A stretch of 64,000 nt of DNA. It comes from Gallionella sp. (GTDB lineage: Bacteria > Pseudomonadota > Gammaproteobacteria > Burkholderiales > Gallionellaceae). The position numbers and the translations under genes are program-made. The notes below the pieces were generated by a model. The model searched no databases, was not told where the DNA came from, and saw only the letters and a program-made list of their open reading frames with translations. The number at the start of each line of letters is the position of its first letter. Position 1 is the stretch's first letter. The stretch is from assembly GCA_003153155.1 (NCBI GenBank), contig PLWV01000023.1, forward strand, positions 1 to 64,000, given 5' to 3'. Shown here in pieces: positions 21,246-29,171 of the stretch.

Positions 21246-21781
21246 TGCGCGCCATGACGCAAGCGGATGTGGATGCGGTGCTGGGTATCGAACGGGTGGT
21301 GCAAGCTTATCCGTGGACGCGCGGCAATTTCACTGATGCGCTGACCCATGGCTATGTGTGTCGCGTGGACGCCGAAGAGCTTTTGATGAAACCACTAGCC
21401 ATTCCGCTAGCCAGTCAAAATACGACAGCCAAGCGGCTGGTTATGGCCGGGCACCCGGAACAGGGCGGCGAGATACGCGGCTATGCGGTGCTGATGCCGG
21501 TGCTGGAGGAGGCAGAGCTGCTGAACATCGGCGTGGCGGCGGGGCAACAGCGCAAAGGATTGGGACGTGCAATGTTGCGCGAAATACTGGAGATCGCACG
21601 CGCAAAAAATATGCGCCGCGTGTTTCTCGAGGTGCGCTCTTCCAATGTCGCAGCGATTGCCTTGTACCGCAGCGTCGGGTTTACTGAGATTGGCGTGCGG
21701 CGCGGTTATTATCAGAATGCGAGCGGCAGCGAGGATGCCATCACGATGGCATGCAAGTCGACGGGTGAGATAAATGGATAG
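21245..21781 (+). CDS. rimI: ribosomal protein S18-alanine N-acetyltransferase (with repeat insertion)
   Basis: RimI acetylates the N terminus of ribosomal protein S18. The ATG at 21245 overlaps the tsaB stop. The 178-residue protein has the GNAT acetyl-CoA site QQRKGLGRAMLREILEIAR and the typical end LEVRSSNVAAIALYRSVGFTEIGVRRGYY. It is about 30 residues longer than E. coli RimI because a 20-residue stretch (MKPLAIPL...AKRLVM, about residues 48-67) plus a few following residues interrupts the sheet region before EIRGYAVL. That segment is one of the 61-bp hairpin elements. The catalytic core downstream is intact, so the protein is probably active. Confidence 0.93.
   Translation: MRAMTQADVDAVLGIERVVQAYPWTRGNFTDALTHGYVCRVDAEELLMKPLAIPLASQNTTAKRLVMAGHPEQGGEIRGYAVLMPVLEEAELLNIGVAAGQQRKGLGRAMLREILEIARAKNMRRVFLEVRSSNVAAIALYRSVGFTEIGVRRGYYQNASGSEDAITMACKSTGEING
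21384..21444 (+). repeat. 61-bp in-frame hairpin element (P1) in rimI
   Basis: The element begins TGATGAAACCACTAGCC and ends AAGCGGCTGGTTAT. It is exactly as long as the copies at 22405, 39343 and 47713. Left-arm CCGC pairs with right-arm GCGG. It is read in the frame LMKPLAIPL...AKRLVM. Confidence 0.85.
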
Positions 21782-22631
21782 ACGTGAAGCTATTTTGCGT
21801 GAGTTGAATGTGTATCCGCTATGGGTACGGCGTAATCAGCCTGTGCCGGTTGAAGCGGAGCAACACGCACATGTATTGCCGGCAAGTAGGTTGGGTGGAG
21901 GCGAAGCCGATACCCAACGATCGGCGATGGGTATTGTGGAGCCTGTCCTGAGCGAAGTCGAAGGGCTCAACCCATCCTACGTAAGCTCCCCCTCCGACGG
22001 GGGGCAGGAGATCGCGAACCTCGATTGGCCACAACTCAAGGAGGTTGTGCGTGACTGTACTGCCTGCAAACTGCGCGCCGGATGCACGCAAACGGTGTTC
22101 GGCGTGGGCGACGAAAAAGCCGACTGGTTGTTCGTCGGAGAAGGGCCGGGCGCGGACGAGGACGCGCAGGGTGAGCCGTTCGTGGGACAGGCGGGCAAGC
22201 TGCTGGATAGCATGCTGGCGGCGATCAAACTCAAGCGCGGCAAGAATGTTTATATCGCCAATATCGTTAAATGCCGTCCGCCGAATAACCGTAACCCGGA
22301 AGCCGACGAGATCGCGCAGTGCCTGCCCTATCTGCAACGCCAGATCGAGCTTATTCAACCCAAGCTGATCGTGGCCTTGGGCAAGACTGCCGCGACAGCA
22401 TTGCTGATAAAACCACTAGCCAATCGACTAGGCGAGTCAACTACACTCGCCAAGTCGCTGGTTATGGGCAAGGAAGCCACCCTCGGTTCGTTGCGTGGCA
22501 CGCTGCACGACTACCATGGCATCCCGCTGATCGTCACCTACCATCCGGCATACTTGCTGCGCAGTCCGACGGAAAAGGCCAAGGCGTGGCAGGATTTGTG
22601 TTTTGCGCTGGAGACCATACAGAAGGCATAG
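21774..22631 (+). CDS. uracil-DNA glycosylase, family 4 (with repeat insertions)
   Basis: A 285-residue family 4 (Fe-S) uracil-DNA glycosylase that removes uracil from DNA. It shows the cluster cysteines in [10 protein letters not shown], the uracil-binding [34 protein letters not shown], and [10 protein letters not shown]. Two segments are foreign. Residues about 36-82 are translated from a composite repeat between the N-terminal helix and the catalytic domain. Residues about 212-231 (IKPLANRL...AKSLVM) are a 20-residue insertion splitting a [15 protein letters not shown] segment. It overlaps rimI by 8 bp and ends the ispD-ispF-tsaB-rimI run. Confidence 0.92.
   Translation: MDRREAILRELNVYPLWVRRNQPVPVEAEQHAHVLPASRLGGGEADTQRSAMGIVEPVLSEVEGLNPSYVSSPSDGGQEIANLDWPQLKEVVRDCTACKLRAGCTQTVFGVGDEKADWLFVGEGPGADEDAQGEPFVGQAGKLLDSMLAAIKLKRGKNVYIANIVKCRPPNNRNPEADEIAQCLPYLQRQIELIQPKLIVALGKTAATALLIKPLANRLGESTTLAKSLVMGKEATLGSLRGTLHDYHGIPLIVTYHPAYLLRSPTEKAKAWQDLCFALETIQKA
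21885..22012 (+). repeat. composite repeat inside the glycosylase gene
   Basis: An inverted pair GTAGGTTGGGT / ACCCATCCTAC (21885-21981) encloses GCCTGTCCTGAGCGAAGTCG, a block found again near 44720. It is followed by a CCCCCTCCGACGGGGGG palindrome. All of it is read through in frame, adding about 45 residues to the N-terminal part of the glycosylase. Confidence 0.7.
22405..22465 (+). repeat. 61-bp in-frame hairpin element (P2) in the glycosylase gene
   Basis: TGATAAAACCACTAGCC... ...AAGTCGCTGGTTAT, exactly 61 bp. Left-arm CGAC pairs with right-arm GTCG, and an inner perfect stem GGCGAGT/ACTCGCC forms the loop end. It adds precisely 20 residues between TALL and [11 protein letters not shown]. 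Confidence 0.87.
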
Positions 22632-23052
22632 GGGGCCGGTGCAGCGGAGAGTCTGATGGAACTACTGATGAGACTACTAGCCATTCCACTAGGCTACCAG
22701 CCGAAAAGCATTTGGCCGGGCACCCGAAAGACGGCAGCCAAGTGGCTGGTTATCAGACCCGCCCCTATGATGGCCAACCAAAGGGTATTGGATCACCCAC
22801 AATCTATTATCCGCAATCAGCGAAATGTGAATTATCGGGTTGGGTTTGCCAGAATTCATGCACAGCGCTTTCAATGCGCATCAGGTCAATCATGCAAAAC
22901 CAGCTGCGCGGTAAAACCAATCTGTTGCTGCAATCTATGACTAGAGTTGAGTTTTTTGCTCATCGACCGACCATGCCAGAGCCGATAGAAAATCAATACA
23001 GGTCAGGTGTCTGGAGTATCATCGTCTGGCCAGTTTTCAATGCGCGTAAATA
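22632..23052. other. intergenic region with an expanded hairpin element (P3)
   Basis: Positions 22654-22753 hold a longer intergenic relative of the 61-bp element. It has a doubled left arm (TGATGGAACTACTGATGAGA), left CCAC pairing with right GTGG, and an internal module GGCCGGGCACCCGAAAGACG. The remaining 300 bp up to 23052 shows no coding frame, RNA gene or clear promoter, although it must hold the promoter of the following gene. Confidence 0.65.
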
Positions 23053-25692
23053 ATGGGCCGGATATCCGTATCTAAAATTAGATTCATACTTCCAGCGCTA
23101 CCGCTAATGTTGGGCGTAGTAGTTCTCATTGGATGGGCTTTGGATATCAGCATCTTGAAGCAAGGCACCGCTTCGAGTATCGCCATGAACCCGGCAACCG
23201 CCGCTTGCTTTATTTTCCTGGGGCTCGAAGCAACCCGGTTACATGCCAGAAATAATGTTGCATTCATAAGCCGGGCCGGCCAGTTGGCGATATTTCTTGT
23301 AATCATCGCCAGCGGCATGAAGTTGAGTGACCTCATGTTTGGCACCTCATTCTCTATAGACACACAGCTTTTTTCCACGAAGCTTGCTGAGGAATCGGGA
23401 TATCCAAGCAGGATGGCTCCCAATACAGCCTTTTGTTTTTTCGTGCTCGGTTTGTCCATGCAATTTCTGCGTTGCCGGTCAAATTCATCGCTACTCACAG
23501 CCCAGTTGCTCGCGATGGTTTCCTTACTTTCCGCACTGCTGGCGATTGCCGGTTATATGTATGGCATCAAGGCCTTCTATGGAATTGGTGTCTTTATTCC
23601 CATGGCGATCAATACTGCAGTTTCCTTCTTATTCCTTTCCGTGAGTGTGCTGTTCACCTATCCCAATAAAGGATTCATGCGCGTTCTTACCAGCGGTGGC
23701 CATTCCAGCTCGATTGCATCCATTTTGTTGCCTGCTGCGGTATTGGTTCCGTTGGTGTTCGGCTGGCTCAGTGTTGCCGGCCAACGTGAAGGCCATTACG
23801 ACATGGGGTTTGCTCTTGCCCTTACCGTAGTCCTGAATATCGCCGCGTTGCTTTTCTTAACCTACATTGGCGTGCGAAGACTATTTTTATCAGACAGCCT
23901 TCTAAAAAATACTGAAACAGAATTACGCGGTAGCGCAAAACTTACCAACGAGCTGAACCTTGCCAATGATCTGTTGCAGGAAGAAATTCTGAAGCGCGAA
24001 CGAATAAGTGAGGTCGTCAGGCTGGAAAATGATTTCCGCAAGGAGATGATCAATTCACTGCCGGGGGTTTTTTATATGCTGGACTCATCGGGACGTTTTT
24101 TGATGTGGAACAGAAATCTGGAGAGTGTGATGCATTACAGTAGCGAGGAAATCGCCCGCAGCCACCCGCTGGAATTTTTTGAAGGGACAGATCGTGTCCT
24201 GATCGAGGAAAATATCCGCAAGGGATTCGAGGCGGGCGAGACTTCCATGGAAGCGGTGTTGGTGGCAAGAAACGGCACAAAAACTCCTTACTTCTTTACC
24301 GTGCGGCGCATAGATCGTAATGGCGAGCCGGTGCTGGTCGGTTTTGGTGTGGACATCGCCGAGCGCAAGCTGGCCGAAGAAGAAATTTACAGCTTGGCGT
24401 ATTACGACGCGTTGACCAAATTGCCTAATCGGCGTTTGTTGCAGGATCGCTTCGGCCTGGCTCTCGCTGTATCCGAACGCAGCGGCAGCTATGGGGTGGT
24501 GCTATTCCTTGATTTGGATAAATTCAAGACACTTAACGATACGCTGGGGCATGGCTATGGCGATTTGCTGTTGATCGAAGTGGCGGGGCGCATCAAGTCC
24601 TGTGTGCGGGGAATGGATACCGTAGCCAGGATGGGCGGCGATGAATTCGTGGTGCTGATCGAAGAGGTGAGTTCCGATGCTGAAGAGGCTACACAAAAGG
24701 CCGCGCATATCGCCGAAAAGATTCGGAGTGCGTTGGCGCAACCATACTTCCTTGACGGGCATGAACAGCATAGCTCTCCGAGCATAGGCGTTTGTTTGTA
24801 TCGGGGACGGGCAGAAGCGGTGGAGTCTCTGCTTAAGCATGCCGATATGGCGATGTATCAAGCCAAAGAATCCGGGCGCAATACGGTATGCTTCTTTGAT
24901 CCGGTGATGCAGCAGGCGGTAGAAGGACGTGCCGCGCTGGAGGCGGATTTACGCCGTGCCGTTTCCCTTCAACAACTGCGTTTGTATTACCAGATTCAGC
25001 TGGATAACGAACATCGTCCGTTGGGTGCCGAAGCTTTGCTGCGCTGGATACATCCAACCCGGGGCATGGTCTCGCCGGCGCAATTCATTCCGCTTGCCGA
25101 AGAGACCATGTTGATCCTTGAAATTGGCCACTGGGTGCTTGAGTCGGCCTGCCGGCAGTTGATGCTGTGGGAGCAGCACGCACGAACGCGCGATTTGACG
25201 ATAGCGATCAACGTCAGTGCGCAACAATTTGCGATGCCGGATTTCGTTGGGCAGGTTGCTGCGGTGCTGCGCAAGCATCGCGTCGATCCGGCGCGCTTGA
25301 AGCTGGAGTTGACCGAAAGCGTGGTGCTGGATGACGTGCAGGGCACGGTGGAAGTAATGCATGCGCTCAAAGGATTGGGAGTCGGGTTGTCGATGGACGA
25401 TTTCGGCACCGGCTATTCGTCGTTATCCTATTTGAAGTTACTGCCGCTCGATCAACTCAAAATCGATCAGAGTTTTGTCCGCGACATCACCTCGGACCCG
25501 AACGATGCGGTATTGGTGAAGACCATCATCGACATGGCACGGAATTTCCGCTTGAATGTGATCGCCGAAGGGGTGGAAACCGAAGCGCAACTGGCCTTCC
25601 TCAAGCAGCACGGCTGCATGGCCTATCAGGGCTATCTGTTCAGCAAGCCGGTTCCGCTTGAGGAGTTTGAGGCGCTGCTGGGCGGGGGGTAG
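23053..25692 (+). CDS. membrane PAS-GGDEF-EAL protein
   Basis: An 879-residue c-di-GMP protein. Residues about 10-285 contain seven to eight hydrophobic helices forming a membrane sensor of unnamed type. Then come a short coiled coil (about 290-335), a PAS domain (about 335-450, with LPGVFYMLDSSGRFLMWNRN), and a GGDEF domain (about 455-615) with intact RMGGDEFVVLIEE. The EAL domain runs from about 620 to 875 with GAEALLRWIHP, NVSAQQFAM, DDFGTGYSSLSYL and the AEGVET motif. Both catalytic domains keep their key residues. The gene stands alone, with a 144-bp palindromic element 19 bp after its stop. Confidence 0.92.
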   Translation: MGRISVSKIRFILPALPLMLGVVVLIGWALDISILKQGTASSIAMNPATAACFIFLGLEATRLHARNNVAFISRAGQLAIFLVIIASGMKLSDLMFGTSFSIDTQLFSTKLAEESGYPSRMAPNTAFCFFVLGLSMQFLRCRSNSSLLTAQLLAMVSLLSALLAIAGYMYGIKAFYGIGVFIPMAINTAVSFLFLSVSVLFTYPNKGFMRVLTSGGHSSSIASILLPAAVLVPLVFGWLSVAGQREGHYDMGFALALTVVLNIAALLFLTYIGVRRLFLSDSLLKNTETELRGSAKLTNELNLANDLLQEEILKRERISEVVRLENDFRKEMINSLPGVFYMLDSSGRFLMWNRNLESVMHYSSEEIARSHPLEFFEGTDRVLIEENIRKGFEAGETSMEAVLVARNGTKTPYFFTVRRIDRNGEPVLVGFGVDIAERKLAEEEIYSLAYYDALTKLPNRRLLQDRFGLALAVSERSGSYGVVLFLDLDKFKTLNDTLGHGYGDLLLIEVAGRIKSCVRGMDTVARMGGDEFVVLIEEVSSDAEEATQKAAHIAEKIRSALAQPYFLDGHEQHSSPSIGVCLYRGRAEAVESLLKHADMAMYQAKESGRNTVCFFDPVMQQAVEGRAALEADLRRAVSLQQLRLYYQIQLDNEHRPLGAEALLRWIHPTRGMVSPAQFIPLAEETMLILEIGHWVLESACRQLMLWEQHARTRDLTIAINVSAQQFAMPDFVGQVAAVLRKHRVDPARLKLELTESVVLDDVQGTVEVMHALKGLGVGLSMDDFGTGYSSLSYLKLLPLDQLKIDQSFVRDITSDPNDAVLVKTIIDMARNFRLNVIAEGVETEAQLAFLKQHGCMAYQGYLFSKPVPLEEFEALLGGG

Positions 25693-25711
25693 GGACGCGC
25701 CGTGCCCGTAC

Positions 25712-25855
25712 AGGGAGCCTCTAAAAATTCAGAGTTCGCCCAAATGCAAGGCGCGGAAAAAATTTCGCCGCGCCGCATATGTTTTATATGTAAGCAAGAA
25801 ATTTTTTACGCAACGCAGCAGTTGGGATGAAATGTGGATTTTTAGAGGTTCCCTA
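25712..25855. repeat. 144-bp palindromic element (MITE-like), copy 1
   Basis: Ends AGGGAGCCTCTAAAAAT and ATTTTTAGAGGTTCCCTA are inverted repeats, and the interior is itself an imperfect palindrome (GCGGAAAAAATTTCGC against TTGCGTAAAAAATTTCTTGC). A copy of exactly the same length and high identity lies at 28998-29141 in reverse orientation. It carries no gene. The last three bases supply the TAG stop of lplT on the opposite strand. Confidence 0.85.
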
Positions 25856-27091
25856 CATCTGCCCATGGTCCTGGTCATGCCCATGACGCCTGTATAGCGC
25901 AGTCATGATGCCGGATAGTAGGAGGCCGAACACCAGAATGATGAGGTAGATGCTGAGGTCCAGTTTCTCCATTGCGGCATACAGTCCCAGCATGGCGAAG
26001 ATACTCAGGTTTTCATTGAAATTCTGTACCGCGATAGAGCTGCCTGCACCCATCAGCAAGTGCCCGCGATGTTGCAGCAGGGCATTCATCGGCACCACGA
26101 AATAGCCGCCCATCGCGCCGATCGCAATCAACAGAAAAGTTGCCAGCATACTGTTGGTGATGGGAATCATCACCAACACCATCAAGCCCATTGCGATGCC
26201 GACCGGCAACACTTTCACCGAATGTTGCAGCTTGACGAATTTCGCCGCCAGCACCGCGCCGATGGCGATCCCGACCGCCACCCAGGCTGTCAATGCCGCC
26301 GAGCGGGCCATGTCGTAATTCAGTGCGATTGCCGCCCAGCTGAGTACCAGCAGGCGCAGCGTGGCTCCGGTACCCCAGAACAAGGTGGTGACGGCGAGCG
26401 AGACTTGCCCCAGGGGATCTTTCCACAACAGTTTGAAGCAGTGCCAAAAATCCTTGGTCAGGAAAATCGGATTGCGACTGAGCGGCTTGTGGTCGATCGC
26501 CACGCGCGGGATGTAGAGATTGAACCAGGCAGCGACGATATAAATTCCGGCGATGATGGCAATCGCCAATTCTGGCGGAGTGTCGATGCCGGTGTCGATG
26601 AATGGCACGTCCCACCACTTCAGCATTGGTTCGGCAATGGCCGGGCTGATGAATATGCCACCGATGATCGCGCCCAAAACAATGGCAAGCACCGTTAGAC
26701 CTTCCATCCAGCTGTTTGCCAGCACCAATTTTTCCGCGGGCAGATATTCGGTAAGGATGCCATATTTGGCGGGCGAGTAAGTCGCCGCACCCAGGCCGAC
26801 CAAACCGTAAGCGAGCAACGGATTGACCCCGAACAGCATGGCGACGCAGCCCAGGATTTTGATGTTGTTGCTGATGAACATCACGCGCCCCTTGGGCAGC
26901 GAATCGGCGAATGCGCCGACGAAAGGGGCCAGCACGATGTAGGAGAAGATGAAGGCTTCTTGCAATACCGGCGTGTACCAATCCGGCGCCTGTAAAGATT
27001 GCAATAAGGCAATGGCGGCAAACAACAGGGCGTTGTCCGCGAGCGCGGAAAAAAACTGCGCCGCGAGGATGATGTAGAAACCGGGATTCAT
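25853..27091 (-). CDS. lplT: lysophospholipid transporter LplT
   Basis: LplT is a major-facilitator flippase that brings lysophospholipids back across the inner membrane for reacylation. The 412-residue protein has about 12 membrane segments and the family's N-terminal pattern AAQFFSALADNALLFAAIALL, then FVGAFADSLPKGRVMFISN and AATYSPAKYGILTEYLP. The usual partner acyltransferase gene (aas) is not adjacent. The C-terminal tail RRHGHDQDHGQM is followed by a TAG that lies in the edge of the 144-bp repeat, so the native end may have been altered by that insertion. Confidence 0.93.
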   Translation of the reverse strand: MNPGFYIILAAQFFSALADNALLFAAIALLQSLQAPDWYTPVLQEAFIFSYIVLAPFVGAFADSLPKGRVMFISNNIKILGCVAMLFGVNPLLAYGLVGLGAATYSPAKYGILTEYLPAEKLVLANSWMEGLTVLAIVLGAIIGGIFISPAIAEPMLKWWDVPFIDTGIDTPPELAIAIIAGIYIVAAWFNLYIPRVAIDHKPLSRNPIFLTKDFWHCFKLLWKDPLGQVSLAVTTLFWGTGATLRLLVLSWAAIALNYDMARSAALTAWVAVGIAIGAVLAAKFVKLQHSVKVLPVGIAMGLMVLVMIPITNSMLATFLLIAIGAMGGYFVVPMNALLQHRGHLLMGAGSSIAVQNFNENLSIFAMLGLYAAMEKLDLSIYLIILVFGLLLSGIMTALYRRHGHDQDHGQM

Positions 27092-27190
27092 TCAACTGAG
27101 ATTGATTTATCAGGTCGTTTTATAACACGAAAGTATTGCCCCTGCTATCATTCATTCCTATCCAAATATTCTTGCGGTAAGTCAGTTTTC

Positions 27191-28267
27191 ATGGCACGTC
27201 CTATACAAGCTTATATCGATTTAAGCGCGCTGGAGAATAATCTCCAGGTGGCTCGCCGCGCCACATCGGCACGCATCATGTCCGTCATCAAGGCGGATGG
27301 CTATGGCCACGGCCTGCTGCATGCGGCCGAAGCGTTGGCTGCGACAGACGGATACGCGCTGCTGGATATTCAGGATGCGGTGCGCTTGCGCGAGGCGGGT
27401 TTCCGCCAGACCATCCTGCTGCTGGAAGGTTGTTTCGGCGCGGAAGATTTGGCGCCGGTTGCCGAATTTGATTTTACCTGTGTGATTCACAGCGCGTGGC
27501 AGATCGCCATGCTGGATGCCTATCCCGGAAGCGGGACGCCGGGAAGCGGGAAACTCGATGTCTGGCTCAAGGTGAACAGCGGCATGAATCGCCTGGGTTT
27601 TGCGCCGCAGCAAGTGGCGCAGATGATGGAACAATTGCGCCGTCATCGCGCAGTGCGCGACATCACGCTGATGACACATTTCGCCAATGCCGACGAGGCA
27701 CGCGGAGTGGCCGAGCCGCTCGCCTTGTTCAACGATCTCGCCGCACCTCATCGCGTCGCGCGCTCACTGGCGAATTCCGCCGCCTTGCTGCGCTATCCGG
27801 CAACCCACGCCGACTGGGTGCGCCCCGGCATCATGCTGTATGGCGCGTCGCCATTCGCCGAAGTAAGCGCGCAACAATTGGGGCTCAAACCCGCGATGAC
27901 CTTGAGCAGCCGCATCATCGCCACGCAGGAATTACGCGCCGGCGGCGAGGTCGGCTATGGCGCATTGTTCCATGCCGAACATGCCATGCGCATCGGCATC
28001 GTCGCCTGCGGTTATGCCGATGGTTATCCGCGCCACGCGCCGAACGGCACGCCGATACTGGTGGATGGACAGCGTGCCATGACGCTTGGACGTGCATCGA
28101 TGGACATGCTGTACGTGGACTTGAGTACGTTGCCGCAAGCCGGTGTCGGAAGCCGTGTCGTGTTGTGGGGCGAGGGATTGCCGATCGAAGAAGTCGCGCG
28201 TGCGGCCGGAACCGTCAGTTATGAATTGATGTGTGCGTTAAGCAAGCGAGTGCCGATTAAATTATGA
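27191..28267 (+). CDS. alr: alanine racemase
   Basis: Alr is a PLP enzyme interconverting L- and D-alanine for peptidoglycan. The 358-residue protein has the PLP lysine Lys34 in VIKADGYGHG, the substrate region VWLKVNSGMNRLGF, RPGIMLYGASPF, and the second-domain GYGALF and GRASMDMLYVDL motifs. A small oddity lies before VWLKV. There a tandem GGAAGCGGGA repeat encodes GSGTPGSGK, a flexible insertion that is not part of the conserved sequence. It is upstream of a PilZ gene on the same strand (10-bp gap). Confidence 0.96.
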   Translation: MARPIQAYIDLSALENNLQVARRATSARIMSVIKADGYGHGLLHAAEALAATDGYALLDIQDAVRLREAGFRQTILLLEGCFGAEDLAPVAEFDFTCVIHSAWQIAMLDAYPGSGTPGSGKLDVWLKVNSGMNRLGFAPQQVAQMMEQLRRHRAVRDITLMTHFANADEARGVAEPLALFNDLAAPHRVARSLANSAALLRYPATHADWVRPGIMLYGASPFAEVSAQQLGLKPAMTLSSRIIATQELRAGGEVGYGALFHAEHAMRIGIVACGYADGYPRHAPNGTPILVDGQRAMTLGRASMDMLYVDLSTLPQAGVGSRVVLWGEGLPIEEVARAAGTVSYELMCALSKRVPIKL

Positions 28268-28277
28268 AAGAGCTATC

Positions 28278-28997
28278 ATGAGCTATGAATTGCAGTCCGG
28301 CCCAAACGGCAATAAACCAGCCGAAAATTTGTTGGCGCTTAATCTGGGTATCGGTGATGCGCTTCAGTTGCAGGATTCTTCGGTATCGAACCGGGCTCCG
28401 AATCGGCGTTATTACGTCAAGCTGATCGGTTTTTTGAATAAGGCGAGCATCGTTGTCTCGCACCCCATGCAAGATGAAAAATTGCTGCCCATTGAGGATG
28501 GGCTAAGTTTCCTGGTGCGCGGCTTTTCCGGCAGAAAAGCTTATGAGTTCAATGCCAATGTGCTGTTTGCCTCCCATATTCCTTACCCTCATTTGCATCT
28601 CTCTTTTCCAAAGCAGGTAGAGTGCCTGACGATGCGCAGTGCGTTGCGTATTCAGCCGAAATTGGCGGGCTGGATCGAGCCGATGGACGCTGCTTCCGCC
28701 CTGATCAAGGTCCCGGCGGTCGTGGTGGACCTCAGCACTTCCGGCGCGCGTGTCCAGGCCAACAGGCAATTTGGCAAGATAGGCGATGAGGTTAGAGTTG
28801 CCTTTCGTTTGCCTATCGATGATGAAGAACAAGTCTTTTCAATATCAGAGGTGATTCGTAATTCATACAACGAAACGTTGACGAAAAATCTTGGCGGCGC
28901 TGAAGTCATGACGCACGGTTTGGAGTTCATCCAGCCGGAGGGAAGCATGCGTATGGCATTGCAGAATTTTATTTATAAAACCATGGCGGAAGGCTGA
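28278..28997 (+). CDS. PilZ-domain protein (YcgR-like flagellar brake type)
   Basis: A 239-residue cytoplasmic protein. The N-terminal half (about 15-115) resembles the YcgR-N beta-barrel. The C-terminal half has the c-di-GMP-binding PilZ signature, with an Arg-rich stretch MRSALRIQP (about 116-124) and the D-x-S-x-x-G motif as DLSTSGARV (about 151-159). The spacing of the Arg residues is close to but not exactly RxxxR (R at MRSALR gives RxxxR). It is therefore a likely c-di-GMP receptor for the cyclases in this window. It lies 10 bp after alr, probably cotranscribed. A 144-bp repeat begins immediately after its stop codon. Confidence 0.85.
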   Translation: MSYELQSGPNGNKPAENLLALNLGIGDALQLQDSSVSNRAPNRRYYVKLIGFLNKASIVVSHPMQDEKLLPIEDGLSFLVRGFSGRKAYEFNANVLFASHIPYPHLHLSFPKQVECLTMRSALRIQPKLAGWIEPMDAASALIKVPAVVVDLSTSGARVQANRQFGKIGDEVRVAFRLPIDDEEQVFSISEVIRNSYNETLTKNLGGAEVMTHGLEFIQPEGSMRMALQNFIYKTMAEG

Positions 28998-29141
28998 AGG
29001 GCACCTCTCAAAATCCAGATTTCATCCCAACTGCTGCGTTGCGTAAAAAATTTCTTGCTTACATATAAAACATATGCAGCGCTGCAAAATTTTTTCCACG
29101 CCTTGCATTTGGGCGAACTCTGAATTTTTAGAGGTACCCTA
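28998..29141. repeat. 144-bp palindromic element (MITE-like), copy 2
   Basis: It is the same element as 25712-25855, in opposite orientation and of identical length. Its ends read AGGGCACCTCT and AGAGGTACCCTA. It starts at the first base after the PilZ TGA stop. Stem differences between the copies (CGCCGCGCCG against TGCAGCGCTG) keep the local self-complementarity. Confidence 0.85.
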
Positions 29142-29171
29142 AAGGGGAGCGGAAATGCCAAAGGAGAGAAA

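Noticed and set aside
26013-27095. A 360-codon frame overlapping lplT on the same strand
   Set aside because: It is the +1 frame of lplT; the composition is unnatural, whereas lplT shows clear membrane helices and family motifs.
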